Assembly (NCBI GenBank): GCA_002431545.1
Contig: DJFY01000026.1
Coordinates: 77,248-91,411, forward strand
Source: Cellvibrionales bacterium UBA5860
GTDB taxonomy: Bacteria > Pseudomonadota > Gammaproteobacteria > Pseudomonadales > Porticoccaceae
Reading direction: 5' to 3'
DNA: 14,164 bases
A program made the position numbers and the translations under genes. This document shows positions 7,410 to 13,967 of this stretch, in pieces. The notes beneath the pieces are model-generated. The model did not search any database. It worked only from the letters and a program-made list of their open reading frames with translations, and was not told the DNA's origin. Each line of letters opens with the position of its first letter. Positions within the stretch are counted from its first letter, which is position 1.

Positions 7410-7465
7410 GGTATTCAAATTGGCGGGCTTCCACATAATTAATTTTAATGCGAGAAGGGGTTTGT

Positions 7466-7924
7466 ATGAGCGAAGATAATGTGCACCAGTCTTTCAGCCA
7501 TCGGGCGCTGGCTAAACTGTCACGTGCTGTGTGCGAAAAGTTTGGCGAAGAGGCCTTGCCCCTGGTCACTGAAGTCTGGCACGACATGGGTCGCAAGGCA
7601 GGTACCAGAATTGTCAAAAAGAAAGGTATCAATACCTTCAGAGAAGCTGCGGAAGACCATGTTGAGATGGTCATGGGTTACGGTGACGTATACGAGGTCT
7701 GCGAAGTAAGCGACGATACCTATTTTGCCCGCACGCGTCCCGGCACGCCGTGCGAGGTCGGCCTGGAAGACGCCGGAGAGCCTGCATGCCATGCCTGTAT
7801 GGCGGTGAACAAGGCTCAGCTTGAAACCATCTGCGGTTCACCGGTGGACATGATCATTACGCGCTCCCGTGCGAAGGGCGATAACTCGTGTGAAGTGAAG
7901 TATGTGATGTCAGGGCGGGAATAA
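7466..7924 (+). CDS. Cysteine-rich protein resembling ATC-hydrolase / V4R-type domains
   Basis: A 152-residue protein. I chose the ATG at 7466 over 7448 because GAGAAGGGG lies about seven bases before it. The pattern is an N-terminal helical half (WHDMGRKAGTRI at about 38-49) and a C-terminal half with spaced cysteines ending in GDNSCEVKYVM near the terminus. This recalls the L-2-amino-thiazoline-4-carboxylic acid hydrolase family (PF14196) and the V4R small-molecule-binding domain, where a glycine-x-x-cysteine motif sits on the last strand. There are seven cysteines (23, 79, 96, 108, 111, 123, 142), including C108-x2-C111, so metal or cluster binding is possible. It is divergent from the glcG-like row. 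The family link is weak and the function unknown; gene call itself is good. Confidence 0.6.
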   Translation: MSEDNVHQSFSHRALAKLSRAVCEKFGEEALPLVTEVWHDMGRKAGTRIVKKKGINTFREAAEDHVEMVMGYGDVYEVCEVSDDTYFARTRPGTPCEVGLEDAGEPACHACMAVNKAQLETICGSPVDMIITRSRAKGDNSCEVKYVMSGRE

Positions 7925-7925
7925 C

Positions 7926-7993
7926 TGCGCATTCCACTCCATCTCAACACTTGCCGTTTCAGTCCTTCCCGTTGCAATGCGCAAGGACGTCCT
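7926..7993. repeat. Cluster of inverted repeats before the GMC oxidoreductase gene
   Basis: TGCGCATT (7926-7933), right after the preceding stop codon, is repeated inverted as AATGCGCA (7976-7983). Directly adjoining is the perfect 10-base palindrome AGGACGTCCT (7984-7993), and GTCCTT at 7962-7967 also pairs with AAGGAC at 7983-7988. The structures are mutually exclusive. They could form the 3' end of the upstream message or an operator for the GMC gene; a TATAAA at 8021-8026 downstream lacks a good -35 box. The rest of the 180-base space shows only a small hairpin (AACTGC 8073-8078 with GCAGTT 8088-8093) next to the ribosome-binding site. Confidence 0.35.
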
Positions 7994-8104
7994 GATCGAT
8001 TACTTATGTCGCCACAAGGTTATAAAGGCTGTCTTCCCGACATTATCAATCAGAGCATTCCGGACAATAACAAACTGCGCTAATCAGGCAGTTCAGGAGT
8101 CATC

Positions 8105-9631
8105 ATGAGCTCAACGTCTTCGCAAGGCCCCGGCGTGATCGTTATTGGCAGCGGTTTTGGTGGTGCTGTGTGCGCTGCGCGCCTCGCCGAGGCGGGCCAC
8201 GCGGTTACTGTGCTCGAGCGGGGTCCGTGGCGGGACACGGTACCGGTGCGCTCGATGGGTATCGAGCGGCGCACGCCGTTTCCGCGGGGCCGGCAATTGT
8301 TTACCCGGGCGTTGCGCAGTATCGGTGGCAATCATTTTCCCGGTGGCAAACTTCGGCTCAACAAATATGGCCTGTTCGAGCTGTTTTTCGGCCGCGGTAC
8401 GCGGATTGTTTGTTCGTCGGGTGTTGGTGGCGGCAGTCATGTCTATTCCGCCTCCCACGTGCGGCCGTTGGTAGAAAACTACTGGCAGGGCCACAACCCG
8501 GAGATTTCCGATGCAGTCATGGCGCCCTGCTATGACTCGGTGCTGGCGCGCATGGGTTCGGTGACGCCCACCGCCGAGCTCGGTATTCCCAACACTTCGG
8601 CTGCCCGCTTTCGGGATTCGGAACATCTCGAAGCGGCGGCGCCACCGCCGGATCCACGCCTGGGTTATCTTTTACCCAAAGACCCGGCAAATCCGCAAAA
8701 AATTACTGATGCCAACGGTATTGAACGTTGCGAAGTCGATTACAACGCCAATGACGAAGGCTTCCTGGGCTCACCCGGCGGCGGCAAGACGACACTGGAC
8801 TTTGCTTACCTGGCGCCCGCGATGCAGCAGGCCGGATTAGCGGTCAGGGATCTGTGCGAAGTGACGGCAGTGATCCGGCAATACTACGGCGCCGCACGCT
8901 ACCGGGTTGAGTACATCGATCACCATAGTGGTGGTAAAGCAGCGCTAGAGACAGACCACGTCATTCTGGCCGCGGGCACGCTCAATACCTTGCGCATCCT
9001 GTTTCACAGCCGCGACAAGCTGGGTGCGCTGGCGGGTATGCCGCAGCTCGGACTCCGCTACGGCACTAACGGTGATTACCTGGGTTACTGGGATTACAAC
9101 GAGCCGGGGCTCGACCAGACCCGCGGTTTGCCCACCACCGGCGGTGTAAAACTCAAAGGCGACGACAATTCGCCAATGATTGGTGGTGGCGGATTTCCGT
9201 CCGTCGACAGTTATCCGCTGCCAAAAAGATTGCGAGAGCGTATCAAGCGCGGGGCTTTTATCGCCGGGTTGGGCGAAGACATCATGAACGGCCGGGTCAG
9301 TATGCGGGCCGGTAAGCTCAGGGTGACTTACCCGTTTAGCCTCAGCTCGATTTTTGCGCGCACGCAGGCGGTCTTTGACGAAATCGGAAAACGTACCGGC
9401 CGCAAAATCTACGCCTACAAGACGCCGCTTACCGTCCACCCCACGGGGGGTGCCTGTCTCGGCAGCAGCGTCGAAGATGGCGTTATCGGCGCCAACGGTG
9501 AGATCTTTGACAATCCCGGCTTGTACGTCGCCGATGCGGCCGCGCTGCCGCGCTCGCCGGGTGGGCCGCCCTCAATCACGATTGCCGCCTGGGCGGAGCA
9601 CATTGCCAGTCAGTTTCCCAAAAAAACCTAG
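8105..9631 (+). CDS. GMC-family FAD oxidoreductase (cholesterol-oxidase-like subgroup)
   Basis: A 508-residue flavoprotein of the glucose-methanol-choline oxidoreductase family. The FAD-binding Rossmann motif GSGFGG is at residues 15-20 with the acidic end LERG at 37-40; a second FAD-contact stretch, SSGVGGGSHVYSA, follows at about 105-117; the C-terminus has HPTGGACLG (445-453) and LYVADAAALPRSPGGPPS. These order and spacing fit cholesterol-oxidase-like enzymes that oxidise sterol or other alcohols. The GMC second active-site residue (Asn or His in the GVNP-type motif) is replaced: the segment reads PGGPPS with P488 in its place, so classical alcohol oxidation may not occur in the usual way. 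No signal peptide. AGGAG lies seven bases before ATG. Stands alone in its strand between divergent or converging neighbours. Substrate unknown. Confidence 0.88.
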   Translation: MSSTSSQGPGVIVIGSGFGGAVCAARLAEAGHAVTVLERGPWRDTVPVRSMGIERRTPFPRGRQLFTRALRSIGGNHFPGGKLRLNKYGLFELFFGRGTRIVCSSGVGGGSHVYSASHVRPLVENYWQGHNPEISDAVMAPCYDSVLARMGSVTPTAELGIPNTSAARFRDSEHLEAAAPPPDPRLGYLLPKDPANPQKITDANGIERCEVDYNANDEGFLGSPGGGKTTLDFAYLAPAMQQAGLAVRDLCEVTAVIRQYYGAARYRVEYIDHHSGGKAALETDHVILAAGTLNTLRILFHSRDKLGALAGMPQLGLRYGTNGDYLGYWDYNEPGLDQTRGLPTTGGVKLKGDDNSPMIGGGGFPSVDSYPLPKRLRERIKRGAFIAGLGEDIMNGRVSMRAGKLRVTYPFSLSSIFARTQAVFDEIGKRTGRKIYAYKTPLTVHPTGGACLGSSVEDGVIGANGEIFDNPGLYVADAAALPRSPGGPPSITIAAWAEHIASQFPKKT

Positions 9632-9642
9632 GACCTGTTTAC

Positions 9643-9663
9643 GCGTCGCTGTTCGTGCGGCGC
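9643..9663. repeat. Hairpin between converging GMC and DUF2182 genes
   Basis: GCGTCGC (9643-9649) pairs with GCGGCGC (9657-9663), seven pairs with one wobble and a 7-base loop. It lies in the 59-base space where the GMC gene and the DUF2182 gene end face to face. No T-run follows, so a terminator role is only possible. Confidence 0.35.
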
Positions 9664-9690
9664 TTGGCGGTAAGACACCGGTGCAACACC

Positions 9691-10464
9691 CTACAGGCCG
9701 GTTAGAGATTCCGGCGTCACGATCAGCACCAGGCCCAGGGCCATCAGCGACAGACCCACGAGTTTGCCCACGATGGGGCCGTGGCGGAGAACTTTTTCCA
9801 GAAAAATCACTACCGATAATACCGCCATCCAGATCAGGTTCATGGTGCCGACCACGAATAGCACAGCCATCAGACTCCAGCAGCAACCCAGGCAATAGGC
9901 ACCGTGGTGGAGGCCCATGCGAAATGCGCCCCAGTGCCCATCCTGCCAGTGGTTGAGCAGAAAACCCAGAGGTGAGCGACACTTCGACAAACACAAATCT
10001 TTCAGTGGCGTCATCTGGTAGAGTCCGGCGGCGATCAGGGTGGCGCCGCCTATGGTCATGCCTCTGGCGTTCAGCACCGGGAAAAACTCGGGCAGGGTTT
10101 GAATAGCCATGTCCCCGGCGTAAGCCGCAGACCCGGTCAGTGTCCACAAAACCGCGTAACCGGCGACGAAAATCCAGGCCGCAGCAAAAGGCTGGCGCTC
10201 CTGAGGCTGTTGTCGCGATACTGTGGAGAATAATGCCGCCATCGGCGCCAGCGCCGGAAACATCATCGCCACCATCATTACCCCCCAGAGCGCAACGTAA
10301 AGGGCCGCACTTGCCGGCGTAAAGGGCTGACCCATGGTCATGCTCATGGTGATCAGGCCCAGACCCATGCCGTGGCTCTGCTGAACGGTGATGACCCACG
10401 CCAGCAGGGATACCAGCACCAGAGCGATCACGATGATCAATTTATCGCGCTGCGCGGAAAGCAT
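9691..10464 (-). CDS. DUF2182 integral membrane protein
   Basis: A 257-residue membrane protein matching the DUF2182 family (predicted metal-binding integral membrane proteins). Hydrophobic segments lie at about 9-27, 54-80, 94-114, 137-151, 190-222 and 231-250. Family landmarks are the Met-rich GVMMVAMMFPALAPM (61-75), the segment YQMTPLKDLCLSKCRSPLGF (149-168) with C158 and C162, and GAYCLGCCW with C191, C194 and C195. The many Cys and Met residues in or near membrane segments suggest metal (possibly copper) or thiol chemistry, but no function is established. The ATG has no visible ribosome-binding site, yet a TGA lies upstream in frame and no other start remains. It follows the DUF1326 gene by 69 bases, so the two are probably co-transcribed. 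Confidence 0.85.
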   Translation of the reverse strand: MLSAQRDKLIIVIALVLVSLLAWVITVQQSHGMGLGLITMSMTMGQPFTPASAALYVALWGVMMVAMMFPALAPMAALFSTVSRQQPQERQPFAAAWIFVAGYAVLWTLTGSAAYAGDMAIQTLPEFFPVLNARGMTIGGATLIAAGLYQMTPLKDLCLSKCRSPLGFLLNHWQDGHWGAFRMGLHHGAYCLGCCWSLMAVLFVVGTMNLIWMAVLSVVIFLEKVLRHGPIVGKLVGLSLMALGLVLIVTPESLTGL

Positions 10465-10533
10465 CGGGCAAAAAGCCGGCCGGGCCCAGACTCAGGCGAG
10501 AGATAAAGCGCGGATGAGTCGTAACTTCAGAAA

Positions 10534-11139
10534 TTAGTTGTGCCAGCTGAACGGTGCGAAATGGCCATTGGTTTCGCTGACATCCCAGGCCAGGTTGTAG
10601 TCCTTGTAGTTATATGCATTGGAGCAGGCCAGCGACAGCTGAGAGGTAACGGGGTGAGCCGCGTTGGTGACCCACAATGGGTCGCTGCCATCGCGTCCGG
10701 TGACCGCCTCGATATCGATAGTCATCACATTGGGGATGGCGAGCTGGCGCTTGTTGCCTTCCATGATGAATTCGATGGGAACGGACTTCACGCCAAGGAA
10801 ATTGCTAATCAGTCCCGAGATCATGGCCATGGGACCGCCAGCCTGGCCTGAGAAAATGTCGGTGAGCGCATCCGCCTGATCTTTTGAAGCGCTGTCGTCG
10901 ATATACAGCGCCGCGGTCCAGTTGCCATCGCGCATCTTGCCGGGGCCGGGAAAGGAAATCATGACGGCGGATTTGAGTCCGTCAAGGCTGATATCCCCGT
11001 AGTGGCCGGTGCTGACCTGAAAAGCCATGGCGGCGTCGCAACGCCCTCGCGGTGGCACGTTTTGCACCAGGCAGGCACAAACAACATCGCAATTACAGGA
11101 TTCAAAGTATTCGCCTTCTATGTTCCATTGTGCAGTCAT
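10534..11139 (-). CDS. DUF1326 domain protein
   Basis: A 201-residue soluble protein of the DUF1326 family. The N-terminus has the defining ESCNCDVVCAC motif (residues 13-23, cysteines 15, 17, 21 and 23) followed by C34, and a further cysteine at C172 in LSLACSNAYNYKDYN. The clustered cysteines suggest metal or thiol binding, but no activity is known for the family. It has no signal peptide. It lies directly upstream of the DUF2182 gene on the same strand; the two families are often neighbours in bacteria, which implies a shared task, probably a soluble partner handing something to the membrane protein. The start has only a weak GGCGGGA ribosome-binding site. Confidence 0.88.
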   Translation of the reverse strand: MTAQWNIEGEYFESCNCDVVCACLVQNVPPRGRCDAAMAFQVSTGHYGDISLDGLKSAVMISFPGPGKMRDGNWTAALYIDDSASKDQADALTDIFSGQAGGPMAMISGLISNFLGVKSVPIEFIMEGNKRQLAIPNVMTIDIEAVTGRDGSDPLWVTNAAHPVTSQLSLACSNAYNYKDYNLAWDVSETNGHFAPFSWHN

Positions 11140-11443
11140 AGTGGTCCCGCCTGTGTCAGTTTTCGCAAACTAATGTCGGCCGCGACTAGCGCGGGGTGAT
11201 CGATCCGAATAACTCAAGGATAGGCGGCCTTCCGGGTAAAAGCCATGGCTAAAACTGAATGCATGGGTCGTTGTTGTATTTGTTGCCTAGGGATGTTTCG
11301 GGGAAGTAAAGGTCTTTGCGGATAAGTTTTTTCGCACCGGTATTGCGGATGTGTGCAGACCATGACCGGGCTTGCGTGCCGTGTTAGATTATTGCGCCGG
11401 TCCAGGGGCTGGGATTTCGAACAACTGTTGAGGAGTAGAAGAG
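11140..11443. other. 304-base divergent intergenic region
   Basis: This space separates the DUF1326 gene (minus) from the SDR gene (plus) and must hold both promoters. I see a small stem CCGCG/CGCGG at 11180-11194, a perfect palindrome AGCCATGGCT at 11241-11250, and AT-rich TTAGATTAT near 11384 that could be part of a -10 region, but no convincing -35/-10 pair on either strand. A good GAGGAG at 11430-11435 precedes the SDR start. No small gene is apparent. Confidence 0.5.
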
Positions 11444-12199
11444 ATGGCGGGACGCGTCCAGGATAAAGTGTGTTTGGTGACAGGTGGCGGCCTCGGTATG
11501 GGTCGGGAGCATGCGTTGTTACTTGCGGAAGAGGGTGGCCGTATCGTCCTGACGGATATCGATGAAGCGGCCGGACAGAAAACCGTGGAGGATGTCAACG
11601 CGGCTGGCGGAGAAGCGGTCTTCATCAAGCAGGACGTGGCCGCTGAGGCCGAATGGAAAACGGTGGTGGCCACTGCAGTCGAACATTTTGGCAAGGTCGA
11701 CGTGTTGGTCAACAATGCCGGCGTTCTGCGACTCAAAACAATTCAGGAAACCACCGCTGAAGACTGGGATTTCATCAATGACATCAACACCAAGGGCCTG
11801 TTTTTCGGGGTGAAGCACATCCTCCCTGCCATGGAAAAAGCCGGTGGTGGTTCTATTATCAATATATCGTCCATTTACGGTATAGCCGGTGCACCGAGTG
11901 CCGCCGCTTATCAGGCTTCCAAGGGTGCCGTGCGCGTCTTCACCAAGTCGGCGGCAGTGGAATATGCAGCGTTCAATATTCGCGTCAATTCTGTGCATCC
12001 GGGAGTTATCGCGACGGCGATGACGGCAGATGTCATCGCCGATGACGAAGCCACACAGGCGCTTCTGGGCAGCGCCATCATACGCCGCCCGGCGCAACCC
12101 AAGGAGGTGTCCTGGGGTGTGCTCTTTCTGGCAAGCGACGAGTCGTCCTACATGACGGGCTCCGAACTGGTCATCGATGGCGGGTATACCGCAACCTGA
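11444..12199 (+). CDS. Short-chain dehydrogenase/reductase (classical SDR, NAD-type)
   Basis: A 251-residue classical SDR that interconverts an alcohol and a ketone with a nicotinamide cofactor. It has the cofactor loop TGGGLGMG at 13-20, NNAG at 90-93, N115, S142/S143 and the catalytic Y156-x3-K160 in YQASK, so the full catalytic tetrad is present. D38 at the end of the second strand (VLTDI) points to NAD(H) rather than NADP(H). The C-terminus MTGSELVIDGGYTAT is typical of the family. Full length. GAGGAG (11430-11435) supports the start. The crotonase gene follows by 42 bases on the same strand; together they could perform the hydratase and hydroxyacyl-dehydrogenase steps of a beta-oxidation-like route. 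Substrate unknown. Confidence 0.92.
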   Translation: MAGRVQDKVCLVTGGGLGMGREHALLLAEEGGRIVLTDIDEAAGQKTVEDVNAAGGEAVFIKQDVAAEAEWKTVVATAVEHFGKVDVLVNNAGVLRLKTIQETTAEDWDFINDINTKGLFFGVKHILPAMEKAGGGSIINISSIYGIAGAPSAAAYQASKGAVRVFTKSAAVEYAAFNIRVNSVHPGVIATAMTADVIADDEATQALLGSAIIRRPAQPKEVSWGVLFLASDESSYMTGSELVIDGGYTAT

Positions 12200-12241
12200 G
12201 CCGAACGGGGATAAACTCGCGATAATGCTGGAGAAATCGAC

Positions 12242-13000
12242 ATGAATGAGCAAAGAGTCATCGAAACCGTAGACGGCCATATACTCGTTATCTCTATGGT
12301 CCGGCATGCCAAGCGCAATGCCATCGATGGCGAGATGACTCTGGCGCTCGATGCAGCGCTGAACCGCCTCGAGGACGAGCCAGACCTGTGGGCGGCGGTG
12401 ATTACCGGCGGGCCGGATATGTTTTGCGCCGGCACTGACATGGCGGCCACATCGGGTACGCCCACTGAGCGCGGGGGTATATATGGTGTTGTCGGCCGAA
12501 CCCGTACCAAGCCGCTTATCGCCGCAGTCGAGGGCGTGGCCTTTGGCGGTGGTTTTGAGGTGGTCATGGCCTGTGACATGGTCGTGGCCGCTAAAAATGC
12601 CCGCTTCGGACTGCCCGAGGTTAAGCGGGGTCTGATCCCCAGTAGCGGGGCCATTTTCCGTGCCAGCCGCGTGCTACCGCTCAACGTTGCCAAACAGGTC
12701 ATGCTCACCGGAGAAGAGCTGTCGCCATCGGATGGCTTCCGCCTGGGGCTGGTCAACCAGATTACCGAGCCCGGACAGGCACTCGATCGGGCCCTCGACA
12801 TGGCCCGGCAGATCATTGCCAATTCTCCGGTCGCGGTGCAACAGTCGCTGCAGGCGATTGACGCCTTGACTTCCGCCAATGACGAGTTGGGATGGGCGCT
12901 GACAAAAAAAGCGCGTGATGTCATTAACGCATCTGAAGATGCCAAAGAGGGCGTCGCGGCGTTCTTTGAAAAGCGGCCACCGCAATGGAAGGGACGTTGA
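12242..13000 (+). CDS. Crotonase-family enoyl-CoA hydratase/isomerase
   Basis: A 252-residue crotonase-fold enzyme acting on CoA thioesters. The oxyanion-hole segment reads FCAGTDMA at 61-68, and both glutamates used by enoyl-CoA hydratases are present: E106 in FGGGFEVVMACD and E126 in RFGLPEVKRGLIP, matching Glu144 and Glu164 of rat mitochondrial hydratase. This favours water addition over an isomerase-only role. The usual PGAGG loop is PSSGA here. Length is normal. GGAG about nine bases before ATG supports the start. It follows the SDR gene by 42 bases, so they are likely co-transcribed, and precedes the thiol-dioxygenase-like gene by 84 bases. The acyl-CoA substrate is unknown. Confidence 0.9.
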   Translation: MNEQRVIETVDGHILVISMVRHAKRNAIDGEMTLALDAALNRLEDEPDLWAAVITGGPDMFCAGTDMAATSGTPTERGGIYGVVGRTRTKPLIAAVEGVAFGGGFEVVMACDMVVAAKNARFGLPEVKRGLIPSSGAIFRASRVLPLNVAKQVMLTGEELSPSDGFRLGLVNQITEPGQALDRALDMARQIIANSPVAVQQSLQAIDALTSANDELGWALTKKARDVINASEDAKEGVAAFFEKRPPQWKGR

Positions 13001-13006
13001 GCGGCC

Positions 13007-13020
13007 TTTGCCGCGGCAAA
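13007..13020. repeat. Perfect 14-base palindrome downstream of crotonase gene
   Basis: TTTGCCGCGGCAAA at 13007-13020 is perfectly self-complementary. GCGGC (13001-13005) can also pair with GCCGC (13010-13014) over a 4-base loop, starting right at the crotonase stop. It lies in the 84-base space before the cupin gene and could be an operator for a dimeric regulator or a small transcript-end hairpin. A TATAAC at 13053-13058 lacks a -35 box. Confidence 0.4.
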
Positions 13021-13084
13021 AGTCAGGGATAAATTTCGAATAACAGGATCTTTATAACGGCAATTTTAGACTGAGGAAAACCCG

Positions 13085-13657
13085 ATGGGATACACAGTAT
13101 CTGAGTATGTTGACGACCTGCATAGCCTGCGCGATCAACAGCTGGATGACGCGGCGATGATGGCAGCGGTAAAACCGCTGGCTAAAAAACTCGCTGAAGA
13201 CGGCAGCTGGTTTGACGAAAAAATGATGGCCATTAACACCGACATGGGTGTAGGCATATCGCTATTGCACGAAGAGGACGATCACAGCCTGACTGTGATA
13301 TCAGTAGCGTGGAGCAAGGACAATCTCGATGTGCCACCCCATGATCACGGTACCTGGGCCGTGGTCGCGGGTGTCAAAGGCCTCGAGCGCAATATACTGT
13401 GGCAGCGTCAGGACGATGGTAGTCACGAAGCGCCGGATTATGCAGAGGTGGCACCAGTGAGTCATGCCGACATCACCCTAGGCGATGTCATTGCAATGAG
13501 TCCGACGGACATTCATACGGTGGAAAATGTGGGCGAGGGCGTCAGTCTGTCGCTACATACCTACGGTAAAAACCCAAACACCACCGACCGTTTTCAGTAC
13601 GATACTAAAACCAATCGCGCCAAGGCCCTGAAAGTAGATTTCAAATCAATGGACTAG
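13085..13657 (+). CDS. Cysteine-dioxygenase-like cupin (thiol dioxygenase candidate)
   Basis: A 190-residue cupin resembling bacterial cysteine/3-mercaptopropionate dioxygenases. The iron-binding histidines are H86 and H88 (PPHDHGTW) and H144 (IHTVEN). The S156-L-H158-x-Y160 sequence matches the Ser-His-Tyr triad of cysteine dioxygenase exactly in spacing. No arginine is found at the place that binds the cysteine carboxylate in mammalian cysteine dioxygenase (Arg60), but R169 near the C-terminus could take the role given to a late arginine in 3-mercaptopropionate dioxygenases (recalled, not checked). GAGGA lies about eight bases before the ATG. It ends at an intrinsic terminator. The upstream SDR-crotonase pair may belong to the same transcript. 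Substrate not determined; a thiol is the best guess. Confidence 0.8.
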   Translation: MGYTVSEYVDDLHSLRDQQLDDAAMMAAVKPLAKKLAEDGSWFDEKMMAINTDMGVGISLLHEEDDHSLTVISVAWSKDNLDVPPHDHGTWAVVAGVKGLERNILWQRQDDGSHEAPDYAEVAPVSHADITLGDVIAMSPTDIHTVENVGEGVSLSLHTYGKNPNTTDRFQYDTKTNRAKALKVDFKSMD

Positions 13658-13673
13658 GTTTTGGTAACGAGAT

Positions 13674-13708
13674 AAAACCACCGCTCGTTCTAGGACTGGT
13701 GGTTTTTT
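13674..13708 (+). terminator. Intrinsic transcription terminator
   Basis: AAAACCACC (13674-13682) pairs perfectly with GGTGGTTTT (13698-13706) around a 15-base loop, and the run of six Ts (13703-13708) completes a standard Rho-independent terminator just after the cupin gene stop. Confidence 0.85.
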
Positions 13709-13967
13709 AGCTGGAATTTATTTCCTGAAACAGTGGTTCCTGCGCGCCCCGTATTTTGCCCTGTTTTCGATGCCGCCACTGAGTAAAACGCAAGCTTTAT
13801 TATATCTGGCATCCGATACAGGTGCGCTTCTTCGAATCGGAGTGCGGACGCCAACTTTGATCTACTTTGCTATGCTGCGATCAGCTCAAACGTGCCCGGA
13901 AGTTTGTATGTGAGGTGCGTTGTCTAGATAGAACTCAAAGAAATCACCAAGAATCAGGGGTCCCGCC
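13709..13967. other. Intergenic region before the last gene
   Basis: After the terminator, about 259 bases hold no supported gene. A 47-codon open frame at 13770-13913 lacks a ribosome-binding site. Promoter-like TATGCT near 13871 has no good -35 partner. CAGGGGTC just before 13968 acts as a modest ribosome-binding site for the next gene. Confidence 0.5.

Noticed and set aside
9572..10399. 275-codon open frame on the minus strand overlapping the DUF2182 gene in another frame
   Set aside because: Rich in Arg, Gly and Pro with no hydrophobic or domain pattern; the DUF2182 frame has all family motifs.
11519..12307. 262-codon open frame opposite the SDR gene
   Set aside because: The SDR frame has the complete catalytic tetrad; this antisense frame shows no family features.
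12148..12945. 265-codon open frame opposite the crotonase gene
   Set aside because: Ser/Ala-rich antisense shadow of a gene with both catalytic glutamates.
13770..13913. 47-codon open frame after the terminator
   Set aside because: No ribosome-binding site, no recognisable pattern, length within chance expectation.
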